Source: Cryptomeria japonica
Lineage: Eukaryota; Streptophyta; Pinopsida; Cupressales; Cupressaceae
Length of the DNA: 64,000 nt
Direction: 5' to 3'
Assembly: GCF_030272615.1 (NCBI RefSeq)
Contig: NC_081408.1
Location: forward strand, 768,577,336-768,641,335
Shown here piece after piece: positions 12,140 through 23,900 of this stretch; the first letter of the stretch is position 1, and every line of letters begins with the position of its first letter. The notes under the pieces are model-generated. The model was given only the letters and a program-made list of their open reading frames with translations. It was not told where the DNA came from and made no database searches. The translations under genes were made by a program, and so were the position numbers.

Positions 12140-13720
12140 GTAGGAAGGGAAGGATGCAGCCGTTGAGGAACTCTACAACGTCTAGGGTTTCTACAGGTTT
12201 AAGCTATTGTGGTGTGGTTTGGGAAAAATGTCAATCTCCCTCTTTGAATGCAAGGTCCACAACTTGTGTTGGTGGAGACAGACGGACTGGGAATGTTGTG
12301 GAAGGGTTTGAAGCCAGTGATGGACGTGTGAAGTGGGTGGTGTTTATTGTGACCATAGATACAATGTTGGTTTTGTGGATGGGAGGAAGGGACAAAGCAA
12401 TTCAACAATGCATCTGGATCATGGGAGATGAGTGGATGGAGAGTGCAAAAGTCTATGGGAATAGGGGCTTTACGACATAGTTGCACCTATTTGTTGGGGT
12501 GAGCAAATGACAGTTAGGCCAACAATAAATTTCGATGAGGAGACTACCAATGAAGTTTTCAAGAATGAATAGTTTTTTGTGGATATGGGATAGATAAGGA
12601 GGTTTCAAGGTTTTTGGCTAAGCCTTGGAGAGATTCACAAGTGGGTCACTAAGATCTAGGGCCATATTTTGGAGGGGGGTGTGCAAATTTATCTGTGAGC
12701 TTGAGACTTTTTTGTGGTGATTTTTGACAACCTAAAGGACATGAATAAAATCTTCTAAAAATCCTTCTGTAGTTGGGAGGAGAAGCATACTTTTCTACTC
12801 AAACCATGTTATCCATCTTTTAATCCAACTAGATTAGATTTTTCTATGAATAAGACTTCCAAACTTGTCATTGAAGTTTTAGTTCGAATTTTGTTTTAAA
12901 GTTGTAGGTGATATGTTCGAGAAATTTTTAGGGGTGGATGAGAGTTCTCTAGATTATTTTCATACCACTTACACACGCACCTTAGTAGAAATGGATTTGA
13001 CTAAGGCTCCACATGCAAATTTAGCTCTATAATTTGAGAAATAGATTTTGGTGCAGACATTAGATTATGAAGGTATCCCTTTTAGGTGTATAAAATGCTA
13101 CCAAACTAGGCATTTGGCAACCAAATGTGATAGACAACATACAAATAAAAAGACTAATTGGTAAAGGGATGTGTCACCTCAGCATTATTTGGTTGAGAAG
13201 GAAGTGGTGGACATCTAGAAAGAGAGCACATGAAAGAACAATGCAATAAGTGACAAGAATTTAAGAAATATTTGGAGGATTTGATAAAGGAGATTATGAA
13301 AGTTAGGAAGGATAAGAAAAGTGCAGATCTTTCATCATCAAAACCTGGGGAGGCAGGAGAGAGAAATAGAAAGGGGATATTTCACTCAGGGATTAGTACT
13401 GAGATTAAAACTATCAATAGGCACGTGTAGATACTTACAAGGGAGGGAGGAGGAGCAAGGGAAATCCAAGGGAACCCATGATGGAGACATAAGGGGTTTC
13501 TTTGTAGGAGGAAGGATGGCAAGAAGTAAGAGGAAACAAGGATAAGAGCACAACGAAGGAGGGCATTATCAATCTGGAATTAGATTTCAAGCGACTGAGG
13601 GGTCCTTAATTTATGGATAGTAGTTTGGGGAGGTGGCTCCCTAGTTGTAGTCCTAGCTGGTTTAGACCAGTTATAAAACCCAAATTTAATAAATTCAAAA
13701 CTTTTACTGATTCAAAAAAT
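12140..13720 (+). mobile_element. Decayed ORF1-only LINE-like copy A
   Basis: Translation in shifting frames shows the ORF1 plan of plant L1 elements: a DUF4283-like block (SWEEKHTFLLKP near 12770, then SFNPTRLDF near 12815) and LDYEGIPFRCIKCYQTRHLATKC (13060-13130), a zinc knuckle whose expected His is also present. It ends in an A-rich tail near 13711. No endonuclease or reverse transcriptase coding follows. A 9-bp match (TAATAACAT at about 12131 and 13730) could be a weak TSD, but both sites are low complexity. Edges are approximate. Confidence 0.6.
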
Positions 13721-13894
13721 AAAATAATAATAATAACATATAATAGTATTATTATTATTATTATATTAATACATATTTAATATATATTTTTATCTAATGT
13801 ATAATTAAAATAAGAATAAAAATAATGTTAAAATATAATAGAACAATATATTAATTGATTTTTCTATATCTACCTAGGTAAGTAACTTTTTGAA
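13721..13894. other. AT-rich spacer between two LINE copies
   Basis: TAA/ATT-rich low-complexity sequence; nothing else seen. Confidence 0.5.
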
Positions 13895-15430
13895 ATGGCT
13901 CTCGATGGTTTGTTGATGGTGTATATACCCCTGTTGTGGATGGATCTCCCCCCCTCCGTGGATGCCCTTCTGAAAAGAGTTGCGACTATTTCTACTCCTC
14001 ATTCTGGTATTGCGGCTTCTGTTGGTGAACATGTTGCTAATCTGGGGGGTCATTCTTCTAGTGTTGTTGGTGCCATGATCCTTGTTGTGGGTGATCCTAT
14101 TCCTCCGAAACCTCCTTCCTCTGCTATTAGGAAAAAATTGCTCACGTGGCTAGATCTACTGCTCATCCTCACAAGGGAATTCATCCTCTTCCTTGTGCCA
14201 AGACCTTCCGTGTTGTGGTCTATGGCCAATAGGTTGTGGAAAATGTTAATTTTTACCAATGTTGTGCTCTTGTTTGCAGATTTGTTGGGTTTTGGCCTTC
14301 TCTTCTAGACCTTCATTGTTGGGTGAGTGATTCTTGGAAGCCTTTTGTTGCTCATGGAATTGATCTTTTTCCTTGTGCTAAAGTATTTTTCATTTCTTCC
14401 TTTACTTCTGCTCTTGATCGTGATTTGATTAAGTGTAAGTTGTGGGCTTGGGGAGATCACTCTCTCTTTATTAAGCCCATGAGGGCTTCCTTCAACCCCC
14501 TTACTAAACCACTTACTGTTCACCTAGTTTGGGTCTGTCTTCCTAATCTTCCCCTTCATTTCTGGGAGCCTTCTTATTTCAAGGCCATCAATAACTCCTT
14601 TGGCAACTTCTTGAAGGTTGATGATACCATGACTTCCATGGGTCATTCTCCCTTTACCATCCTATTAATTGATATTGACATATCTCTTCCCCTTCCTAGG
14701 GATGTGGTTCTAATGGTTGGGGATAGGCCATCAACTCAATAATTAGATTATGAGGGCCCCCTCTTTCATTTCCAAATATGCTTCTCAACAGGTCACTTAA
14801 CTTTAGATTTTTCTCTCTCTCGCCACAAAGGTGCTACTACCTGGTGGAAGGATGCTACTGAAGATTACTTAATGTTTAATTATTTTAAGTATGATTTTGT
14901 CGACTCCTCTTTAGAGGAAGTTGTCTCATCCCAGGATGAGGTTCTCCTTACTGCTGATGAAGCCTCTACCAACCCTCTTGTTACTGTTGTCATGGCCCAC
15001 TCCCATGGCTCCTACTTGTTTTTCTCTTGCTCCACAACTCTGCTCTACTCTTGGAAATTTTTCTCTTGTTTTTGTTCTTAAGTAATAGCCTATTGTTGTT
15101 TTATAATAGTGGCTTGACAGTAACTCAGCGAGGTCCTCCTTGCCTAATTTTTCTTTGAATGTTCCTAATGATAGTGTTGCCTGGATGGTTGTTTGTCGCT
15201 GGTGGAAGGAGAACTCTATCCCCTTTCCCAAACCTCTCTTTGTCAAGTTTTGGGTGTTTCTCTCCACTCTGGAGTTGAGTTTTGAGTTGTTACAAATTTG
15301 ACAGGTTTGTTTGACTTGTCTGACCTTGTTTGTTTGGGGTTTGTATTAGTTCTTAGTTTGTCTCTCTTTTACTACCTATGGGATGTTGTATGCTATTTAA
15401 TAGCCATTTGGCTATATTAATAGCCATTTA
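13895..15430 (+). mobile_element. Decayed ORF1-only LINE-like copy B
   Basis: Two overlapping frames (13895-14308 and 14236-14742) carry the DUF4283-like ORF1 pattern, including DSWKPF, SLFIKPMRASFNP and LPNLPLHFW. After a stop at 14740 the frame continues into LDYEGPLFHFQICFSTGHL, where the zinc knuckle has lost Cys residues, and a Trp-rich stretch. ORF1-like or random sequence runs on to about 15300. A low-complexity TATTTAATAGCC-like tail ends near 15430. No ORF2 is visible. I found no clear TSD; the right edge abuts the PMD remnant. Confidence 0.55.
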
Positions 15431-15439
15431 ATACCCCTC

Positions 15440-16206
15440 TCTCCTCTTCTCTCTCCTCTCCTCCACTGTCCTCTAAACCTATCACCCTGCTACTGATCTG
15501 GACCTCATCCAAATCATGCACTCTACCACTATCTCAGTTGATCATCTGGCTGGCTAATAGTGTCCAATCCTACTTAACTTGGCTAGTGCCTATGCCCTCC
15601 TCTTTGTGAGCAGTGCCAATCTCGATCTCCCGACTGGCCTTGGTCTAGCCTCTGCCCACCAGTCTCTGTAAGCTATTGTGATCCCTGCATTTGCCGGTCC
15701 CCTTCATGGATCCCATGTAACTGGAGCCATCTGAGTCCACCTATCAATGATACCTGCTATGTCCTATACTGAGGGCCCAAACTTTACCACCCTCTCTTGG
15801 GTGGTATGTCAAAATTTGTGTGGTGTTGCAGGAACATTTTGTACATGCTCAAACTATCGCTGCACCCAGTCCAAACGATATATCTCAATCAACCACTCCG
15901 GTCTCCCAATGATGTATCCTCCAGTCATCATGCACAACATGTACCATTGATCCTCTGGCCATGGAGGGATCCCCATATATGGTCTCTATGTGATAGTGTT
16001 CGTTGTCAATCTATCAAGCATCTCCCTCCAGTGGTCGATGTCATAAATAACCTCATATCTCAGTGCTCCCCACCAACTGAATGCCACTGGCTCGATTGCA
16101 TCTCTATCCAGTCTAGGAACTGGTCACATAGCAACAATATGCTCCCATGCTCGTATCTATAAGAGTGATGAATCTAAATCCTCTGCTTGGATGATATGGG
16201 CTATCC
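15440..16206 (-). pseudogene. Plant mobile domain (PMD) gene, C-terminal half
   Basis: The minus strand, read from 16206 downward, gives a degraded PMD (aminotransferase-like, MAIN-type) C-terminal half: RAWEHIVAM, PVPRLDRDAIEP, a Trp-Trp pair, EIYRLDWVQR then FEHVQNVP, and IDRWTQMAPVTW. At least six stops interrupt it. Several replace residues the family predicts, for example Trp before RPY and Gln after WVQR. PMD proteins occur both as plant genes and inside transposons. The N-terminal half lies 19 kb away at 35358-35973 on the same strand, so this gene was split by the unit at 16207-35357. Confidence 0.7.
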
Positions 16207-16229
16207 CACATTAATTGTTCCAACTTTTT
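16207..16229 (+). repeat. Left terminal inverted repeat
   Basis: Starts CACATTAATTGTTCCAACTT and matches the reverse complement of 35335-35357 at 20 of 23 positions. It sits exactly where PMD coding on the minus strand stops making sense. Confidence 0.6.
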
Positions 16230-16271
16230 CTAACAAAGAAAATTTGTGGAGGTGGAGAATTATTTTGGGAG

Positions 16272-16412
16272 GGGGTTCGAACAAACTAGGGGGTTCGAGC
16301 AAGCCCCCATAGGGTTCGATCAAACCCTAGATGGGTTTCGAGGTTCGATCGAACTTGTTAAAAATAAATATTTTAACAGGTTTGATTGAACCCTCTGTTT
16401 GATCAAAATTTA
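16272..16412 (+). repeat. Left subterminal repeats, GGTTCGANC family
   Basis: About six copies of a GGGTTCGANCAAAC-like motif, in direct and inverted orientation, within about 210 bp of the left end. The same motif family clusters near the right end (34436-34603) and I did not notice such clusters elsewhere in the window. Subterminal repeats are the usual transposase-binding sites of CACTA-like transposons; that role is inferred here. From 16413 to 16839 I see only AT-rich sequence. Confidence 0.6.
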
Positions 16413-16839
16413 AAATTGTTTTTTCTCAAAATTCTATAAAATCCGAAAATGATAGTTAAACTATCATTTTCAAACTTGTATTTTTCTATGTGTAGAGGAG
16501 GTTAGAGCAAACCCGACGTCAACACCATGTCACCTTTCCCTATCTGCACTAGCTAGTGCATCTCACCTTTCAGCTTTCGACCTACATTATTTCAAGTGAA
16601 CAAAATAACCTATTTTTTGTTTAATAATGTCTTTTTTTATTAAATTTATTTAAAAATTAATAAATAATTTGTTTGTTAATTTATTTTTTTAATTAAATAA
16701 TTGTATATTTATTATTTTTCAGCATTTTAGAAATACATTTGAAAATTTAATGTTTTGATTTAATTTCAACTTGTTTTTAAAATTACATAACAGTATATGT
16801 ATTTTTGTTTCAACTTTTTAAAAAAATGTTATGAAAAAA

Positions 16840-16940
16840 TTAGAAAAACATTAAGAAAAACATTAGAACTTAGAGAAACATTAATAAAAACATTAGAACT
16901 CAGAAAAATATCAAGAAAAATATTCGAACTTAGAAAAACA
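16840..16940 (+). repeat. A-rich minisatellite, about 39-bp unit
   Basis: Roughly three imperfect copies of a unit containing AAAAACATTAGAACTTAGA. An ORF across it (16797-17000) only reflects the repeat. Confidence 0.6.
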
Positions 16941-17088
16941 TTAGCGAAAAAAAAATTAGAAAAATGTTACAAATCTAAATATAATAAATTAAAACGTTAG
17001 AAAAATAAATAAATTTAAATTTTAAAAAATATTATAAAACTTAGATAACAAATTTAAACAAATTAGACAAAATAAATCATCTAGAATG

Positions 17089-18637
17089 TGACCCCTTTTC
17101 ACATCCTATTACACACACAACATGACCTCTTAGGACCCCTAAAGACCACATATGCCCCTGATGACACTATATGTCCCCTTAGGACCATAGAGGATCACAT
17201 AGTGGACCCTAAGGGGTCATATGTGGTCCTAAGGGATCACGCATGTGTTCTAACACATGTGTGAACTCTTAGGACCGCATGTGACCCCTTATAAAAGCCT
17301 AGTGTGTATGACATACCCCTTAGTCCATTACATAGTGTCCTAAGGGGTCATATGTGGTCCTAAGGGGTCACACATGTGTTAACAAATGTGTGACCCCTTA
17401 GGACCTCCTATGACCCTTTATAACATCCTAGTGTGTACAACATACCCCTTAGGATCACATAGTGTCCTAAGGGGTCATATGTGGTCCTAAGGGGTCATGC
17501 ATGTGTTCTAACATGTATGTGTGACCCCTTAGAATCGCATATGACCCCTTATAAAATCTTAGTGTTAACGACATACCCCTTAGTCCATCACATAGTGTCC
17601 TAAGGGCTCATATGTGGTCCTAAGGGGTCACGCACGTGTTCTAACACATGCATGACCCCTTAGGACCACATATGACCCCTTATAACATCCTATTGTATAC
17701 AACATGTACCCATTAGGATCACATAGTGTCCTAGAAGGGGTCATATGTGGTCATAAGGGGTCATGCATGATCATGTGTGTTCTAACACTATACATGTGTG
17801 ACCCCTTAAAAATGGACATGTGACCCCTTATAACATCCTAGTGTCTACGTCATACGATCCCTTAAGATCACATGTACAGTGTCCTAAGGGGTTGAATATG
17901 TGATCCTAAGGGGTCATGCATGTGTTCTAACACATGTGTGATCCCTTAGGACCACATATGACCCCTTATAACAAACTAATGTACATAAGACATTCCCCTT
18001 AGGATCACATAGTTTCCTTAGGGGTCATATGTGGTCCTAAGAGGTCACGCATGTGTTATAACACATGCATGACCCCTTAGGACCACATATGACCCTTGAT
18101 GACACTATACGTCCCCTTAGGACCATAGTGGATCACATAGTGGACCCTAAGGGGTCACGCACGTGTTCTAACACATGTGTGACCCCTTAGGACTGCATGT
18201 GACCCCTTATAAAAGCCTAGTGTGTACGACATACCCCTTAGTCCATTATATAGTGTCCTAAGGGGTCATATGTGGTCCTAAAGGGTCAAGCATGTATTAA
18301 CAAATGTGTGACCCCTTAGGACCACATATGACCCTTTATAGCATCCGAGTGTGTGCGACATACCCCTTAGGATAACATAGTGTCATAAGGGGTCATATGT
18401 GGTCCTAAGGGGTCACACATGTGTTCTAACATGTATGTGTGACCCCTTAGAACCACATATGACCCCTTATAAAAGTCTTGTGTCTACGACATACCCCTTA
18501 GTCCATTACATAGTGTCCTAAGGGGTCATATGTGGTCCTAAGGGGTCAAGCATGTGTTAACAAATGTGTGACCCCTTAGGACCACATATGACCCTTTATA
18601 ACATCCTAGTGTGTACAACATACCCCTTAGGATCAAG
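17089..18637. repeat. Palindromic satellite array, about 131-bp unit
   Basis: About 11 to 12 tandem units. Each pairs AAGGGGTCATATGTGGTCCT with its reverse complement AGGACCACATATGACCCCTT across a central CATGTGTT/AACACATG, so each unit can fold into a hairpin with near-perfect arms of up to about 39 bp. Marker positions (a CATAGTG-like box) lie near 17194, 17331, 17456, 17590, 17720, 17870, 18006, 18133, 18248, 18375 and 18508. A distinctive variant (GATGACACTATA) recurs at 17160 and 18097, and the units after both also match, giving a higher-order period of about 937 bp. Confidence 0.9.
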
Positions 18638-19071
18638 CTTGAGTCATGATCTAATTGATCTATATAGTTTAAAGTGCACAATAGTTTATCTCAGTAAGGA
18701 GCCATCCCTATTTTTTTATGATTGGAAAAAATCTAGGGGAGGTTCAGTCTAAGTTGGAGCCCACTTTAATATATGCCTAAAATCCCCAGAACTTGAACCA
18801 CCCTCTATATTTGAATTGAAGCATAATAGTGTGTCCTACTAGTGGTCCAACATTTATTTTATTTTATTTTTAAATCTTCACATGATTAAAAAGTGTACAT
18901 GATGTTGTATCAATGCCCATGTTTTAGTGAACAAAAAAATTTATTTTGATATACACAAAAAAAAATACACGTTACAATAAAATATATCATGTCTTTAAAT
19001 TTTTTTTTGCTATTGACTTATAAAATTATATATCACATGTTCTTGAATATTTGGTGTATTTGATTTAAATG
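18638..19071. other. AT-rich stretch, nothing recognised
   Basis: Unique AT-rich sequence between the satellite array and the CT-rich duplication. Confidence 0.5.
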
Positions 19072-19410
19072 ACAAATTTATATATGTTTTAATTTATAAA
19101 GTTGTATGTATATATCTTTAATGATCTCTCTCTCTCTCTCTCTGAAATTAATGCTAGATCTCTCTCTAGATGTCATGATTTAAACGATCTCCCTCTCTCT
19201 CTCAAATTAATATTTTAATAATTTAAAATGTATGTATGTGATCTAGATATATAGATAAATTTATATATGTTTTAATTTAGTACATGATGTATGTATATAT
19301 ATCTTTAATGATCTCTCTCTCTCTCTGAAATTAATGTTATCTCTTTCGCTCTGTCATGAAAATGATCTCCCTCTCTTATTAATGTTTTAATAATTTAAAA
19401 TGTACACATG
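19072..19410. repeat. Tandem duplication with CT microsatellites, about 180-bp unit
   Basis: Two copies (about 19072-19254 and 19255-19410) share ATTTATATATGTTTTAATTT, CTTTAATGATCTCTCTC, GAAATTAATG and TTTTAATAATTTAAAATGTA. A further (CT)n run after the copia element (about 25544-25572) suggests that the copia landed in this CT-rich region upstream of the gene at 25670. Confidence 0.7.
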
Positions 19411-19433
19411 TATATATACATATTAATTATGCG

Positions 19434-19438
19434 ATAAC
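19434..19438. repeat. Copia target-site duplication, left (ATAAC)
   Basis: ATAAC directly precedes the 5' LTR and is repeated at 25495-25499 directly after the 3' LTR. Confidence 0.93.
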
Positions 19439-19756
19439 TGTTAGAGTAAAGTAATTAATTAACTTTGCTCTCCTCTTAAGATTTCTCTTTATGCATACAT
19501 TAGTCATTTAATAATTAATATTTAATTATTAAATGCTCACACCTTAGGGTTAGGTTTTCCTTTTGGTGTTGATCTCCTTTATAAGGATTGATCTCTTGTA
19601 TTATTCATATTCTTGATTCATTTTTCTCTGATAATACATCTTTTCTCTTTGTCAGAGCCAAAACCCTTGTATTCGTTCTCTCTCTTTCTCTGTGACAGGT
19701 TTCTTGCATGCAGGTTTCTTTTGGGTTCTGTGGATTTGTATTTCTCAAATCCTACA
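19439..19756 (+). repeat. Copia 5' LTR
   Basis: 318 bp, TGTTAG...CCTACA, with TG/CA ends. A TATA-like CTTTATAAGG lies near 19577-19586 and probably drives the element's RNA; this is inferred from position. Confidence 0.96.
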
Positions 19757-19768
19757 TGGTATCAGAGC
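19757..19768 (+). promoter_or_regulatory. Primer-binding site (initiator tRNA-Met)
   Basis: TGGTATCAGAGC directly after the 5' LTR, the standard plant copia primer site complementary to the tRNA-iMet 3' end. Confidence 0.95.
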
Positions 19769-20926
19769 TGGATCTGCTGCAGCTTGTTCAGACTTTTGAA
19801 AGATTTTGAGATCCAGGTTTTGGTTGCATCAGATCTGTGTTTGTCTTCTGTTTTTTTATTTTGGAATAGGGGGTATTTTTTTTGGTGCACTTTGAGCCCA
19901 AACGGACCTCACCGTTGAGCTTGTAGTGCCCAAAAACCCCTATTTCCATATAAAATTCGTCCGATTTGGACACAGTTGCACCAGGAGGCAAATTTTTTTT
20001 TGGCCCCAAGGCCGTACGGCCCTAGGGCACGAAAACCGAGGCGGATTTTCAAAAAAAAATCAAAAAAAAATTAAAAAACGCAATTTTTTTGTTTAAAAAG
20101 GGCGCAGCCAGTGTAAACAGCCCGCTCCGTCAGTGCGCAGCCCGGCGGCCACCGCTCGGCCACCGCCGCCGGCGGAAACCACCGGCCGCGGCCAGGCTTC
20201 CACCGCCGCGCCGCCCACCGCCCACGCACAGCTCGCGCCCAGCCCGCGCGCCGCTCTCTGCCCATGCGCCACCACAGCGCCGCCCCTGCGCCGCCGCCCC
20301 CTGCGCCCGCCCCTGGTCGCCCAGAGGACCAGGGGCTTTTTTTTTTTTAAGCCCTTGAGGGCTTAAAGGGCCTATTTGGGCTTTTTTGGAGCAGTTTTAC
20401 TAAATTGGGTATAACTCGGGCATTTTAGCTCGGATTTTCAAATGAAAATAGGCGTTGGAAAGCTGGTTCCGAGCCCGATCTAAAAGATGCAGATCTTTTT
20501 TTCTGATTTTTCCGTTTTGTAGTGTTTTTTGCCAGTCGAAGTCAGAACAAGTTTTTTGCACTCCAGGAGCCATATCTTTTGCATACGGACTCCGTTTTTC
20601 GAAAGCGAATAGGCGTCGGAAAGGTGGTTCTGTGCTCTTTTCAGATCTATAGTCTATTTCATCAGAAAAATCTTCAGGTGCTCCAAATTTTGTCTCAACC
20701 CGTTATTGCTTTCTATCATTTTCTGGCTTTCAGTTTGTACTGGGGATTAGTTTTTTGCATTGTGGGGGGGTGTTTTCTCTTGCTTTCTGTTATTTACATC
20801 AGAAAACCAGAATTTACAAACACCAATACAAAAAAAATCAAACCCCCTTCTGCATCTTCTGTCTAGTTCTGAAAGACCACTTAATAATAATTAAAAATTC
20901 AGAGCAGTTGAGGCACAGTTCACAGG
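19769..20926 (+). other. Copia leader with GC-rich block
   Basis: About 1.16 kb of untranslated leader. Positions 20101-20330 are extremely GC- and CpG-rich, unlike everything around. They are followed by a short AAGCCCTTGAGGGCTT hairpin (near 20349). Two related stretches (AATAGGCGTTGGAAAGCTGG at 20448 and GAATAGGCGTCGGAAAGGTG at 20608) form a direct repeat. The block gives long ORFs in several frames on both strands, as expected from GC content alone. Confidence 0.8.
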
Positions 20927-23900
20927 ATGGCAGACAGACCTATTGAATCTCTCACACCGCATAATTACCACACTTGGAAGGGTCGCATGATGACTCTTCT
21001 CTAGTCAAAAGGGTTATGGTCCTGTTTGGATGAGGTTCAGCCTCAGTTGACACGTCCTTTTGAGATTATGCAGCACAGGAACAATATGGATCAGGCTATG
21101 GGATTGATGGCTTTACACATTTCTGACAGTCTCCAGTTTCATCTTGAAGGTTGTATCACTCCATGAGCCATTTGGACAAAGTTTGAGGGACTTTTTGGTA
21201 CTGTCAACGAGTTCAGAGCTTTGCAGCTTGAGGCAGAGTTAACTTCCTTGGTACCTGATTCATTTCCTTCTATTGAGGACTTTCTGATGAAGTTCAAACA
21301 ACAAAGATCTATCTTACAGGGTTGTGGTAAGACTAAGACTGATACAGAGTGCATTTTCCTGATTCTCTCCAAGCTTCGGGGTCCATTTCAGATCTTCTCT
21401 TCGACCTTCTATTCCACCATGGATGCCTTGGGTGCTTGACATGTCATGCCTTCTTTTGAGGTCTTTTGTGATCGTCTGACTCGTGAGCAAGCTAAGCTTA
21501 AGCAGTTGGATTCACTTTCAGGTTCACAGAACCAAGCATTGGTAGCCCAGTCCTCCAAAGGAAAACAGAAGCAGAAACCGAAGCCTAAGAAAGATTCAGA
21601 GGCTAGTGAGAATCCCTCCAAGCCACCACCTAAGAAAGATTCAAAACCACAATTCAATTCTAAACAGGGCAAATCTTCAAAGTCTGGTGAGTCTTCCTCC
21701 AAAACTAAGAAGAAATCAGGTGATCCTTGCAATTTTTGTGGCAAGGAAGGACATCCCATTTCCAGGTGTTGGAAACGTTTAGAGGCTTTGGAGGAAGCCA
21801 TGCAGCAGCATAATATCAATGCACCACAGCCTCCTTCACAGCCCACAGGGAAAGGTCATGCTCTTTCTGCACGAGCATTGTCCTCAGCGTCCACTTGGAT
21901 TCTAGATTCTGGTGCCTCTCACCATATGACACACACACAGGATTTGGTCACCGCTCTTGCTCCTACAGGCACTAGACATATTGCAGTTGGTGACTCAGCA
22001 CAACTTTCCGTTCAGGGTTCAGGTACTGTTTCATTGGATGGTGGTTGTCTTCAGGATGTGCTTTTGGTTCCTGACATTTCGACAAACCTTCTATCCGTTT
22101 ATCAGATTTGCCACTCTGGCTCTGGTAAGACAGTTGAGTTCTCTCCACATGATGTGGTTATTCGAGATCTTCATGATCCTGACTTGGTTGTGGCTACTGG
22201 GAGTGTGGATTCTGCATCTCACTTATATAGTTTTGATGGCTTTGAGAGTTCAGACACTGTTGGTTCCTCTCTTATAGCACATGCAGATTCAGTGAGCAGG
22301 CTTTGGCATGAGCGTTTTGGTCATGTCAATTACAGATATCTACAGCAGATGAGTACACAGGCACTTGTGATTGGGCTTCCACAGATTTCTTGTACAGATG
22401 GTGTATGTCGTGGTTGTGTCCTTGGCAAACATCATCGAGATCCTTTTCCTAAGGGTCGAGCCTCTCGTGCTAGGGCAGCCCTAGAGTTGGTACACAGTGA
22501 TCTTATGTCCTTTCCGACTCCTTCTTTTTCAGGGGCCCGTTATGTACTCACTTTTATTGATGACTTCTCCAGACGTACATGGGTGTACTTTCTTAAGTAC
22601 AAGTCTGATGTCTTTGACTCTTTCAGGAAGTTTAAGACATTTGTGGAGAAGCAATCTGGACTTTCTATCAGGAGGATACGCACAGATAATGGGGGGGAGT
22701 ATGTAAATCAGGCTTTCAGAGATTTTTGCACTGAGCATGCTTTACAACATCAGTTTACAGTTCCTTATACCCCTCAACAGAATGGTGTTGCTGAGAGAAA
22801 GAACAGAACCTTACGGGAGATGGCAAATTGTATGATACAGTCTCGAGCTATGAGTTCTTCATTTTGGGCTGAGGCAGTCAATTGTGCCAATTATATTCAG
22901 AACCGGATGCCCCATAAGGCATTACGAGATATGACTCCTGAGGAGGCTTGGACCCATGTCAAGCCTGATGTTTCTACATTCCGAGTTTTTGGTAGTGAGG
23001 CTTGGGCATTTATTCCTGATGCTCAGCGGATAGCCATGGAGAGGAAGAGCCGACCACTCATATTTGTTGGCTACTGTGAGGATGTTAAGGCATACAGGTT
23101 GTTTGATCCTGATTCCAGAGAGGTCTTGTTTCGGCGGGATGTCCAGTTTGATGAGTGTTATCCTCAGATGGATTCTCCATCACCAGCTTCTCCCTCATTG
23201 CCTACTCCTTCCTCTTCATCTCTTGAGGATTACTTATCTCTTGAGGATGATGTAGATCATGATCCACCATCTCCACCACCACCAGTTGCTCCGTCTTTGC
23301 CGAAGTGGGCCCGTGATACTGTTGATGCAGCTGGTTCTTTGGTAGGTGATCCTTCAGATACTCATCGCACTCGTGCTCAGACATCTGGTTCTAGTCTTTT
23401 GAGTCATACCCTTTCAGATGATCCTCAAAAGTTTTCAGAGGCGACAGGACACCCAGAGTGGGATAGGGCCATGGATGAGGAGTATTCTTCTTTGATGAAG
23501 AATCATACTTGGGATCTTTGTCCTCTTCCTAAGGGAAGAAAGTTGGTTCGGTGCAAGTGGGTGTATCGTACCAAGTATGCTGCAGATGGTTCTATTGATA
23601 AGTATAAGGCCCGTCTTGTTGCGAAGGGGTTTTCTCAGGTAGAGGGTATTGACTACTCTGAGACCTTTGCTCCTGTCGCCAAGATGAATTCTATACGCCT
23701 GGTACTTTCACTTGCAGCTTCACAGGGATGGACAGTGTTTCAGATGGATGTGAAGAGTGCCTTCTTGCATGGAGACCTACATGAGGAGATCTATATGGAG
23801 CAGCCTCAGGGTTTTGTGCAGGACACTTCTTTGGTTTGCAGACTTCGACGTTCATTGTATGGTCTCAAACAAGCCCCCAGGGCTTGGTATGAGAAGATGG

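Noticed and set aside
13840-15430. TATATTAAT at 13850 and 15412 as a TSD for LINE copy B
   Set aside because: Only nine low-complexity bases in AT-rich DNA, and not at clear element edges.
17089-18637. CRISPR-like array
   Set aside because: Units are contiguous palindromic satellite monomers with no unique spacers, in a plant nuclear context.
20071-20366. Pro/Arg/Ala-rich ORFs in multiple frames
   Set aside because: Product of the GC-rich copia leader block, which lacks stop codons in every frame.
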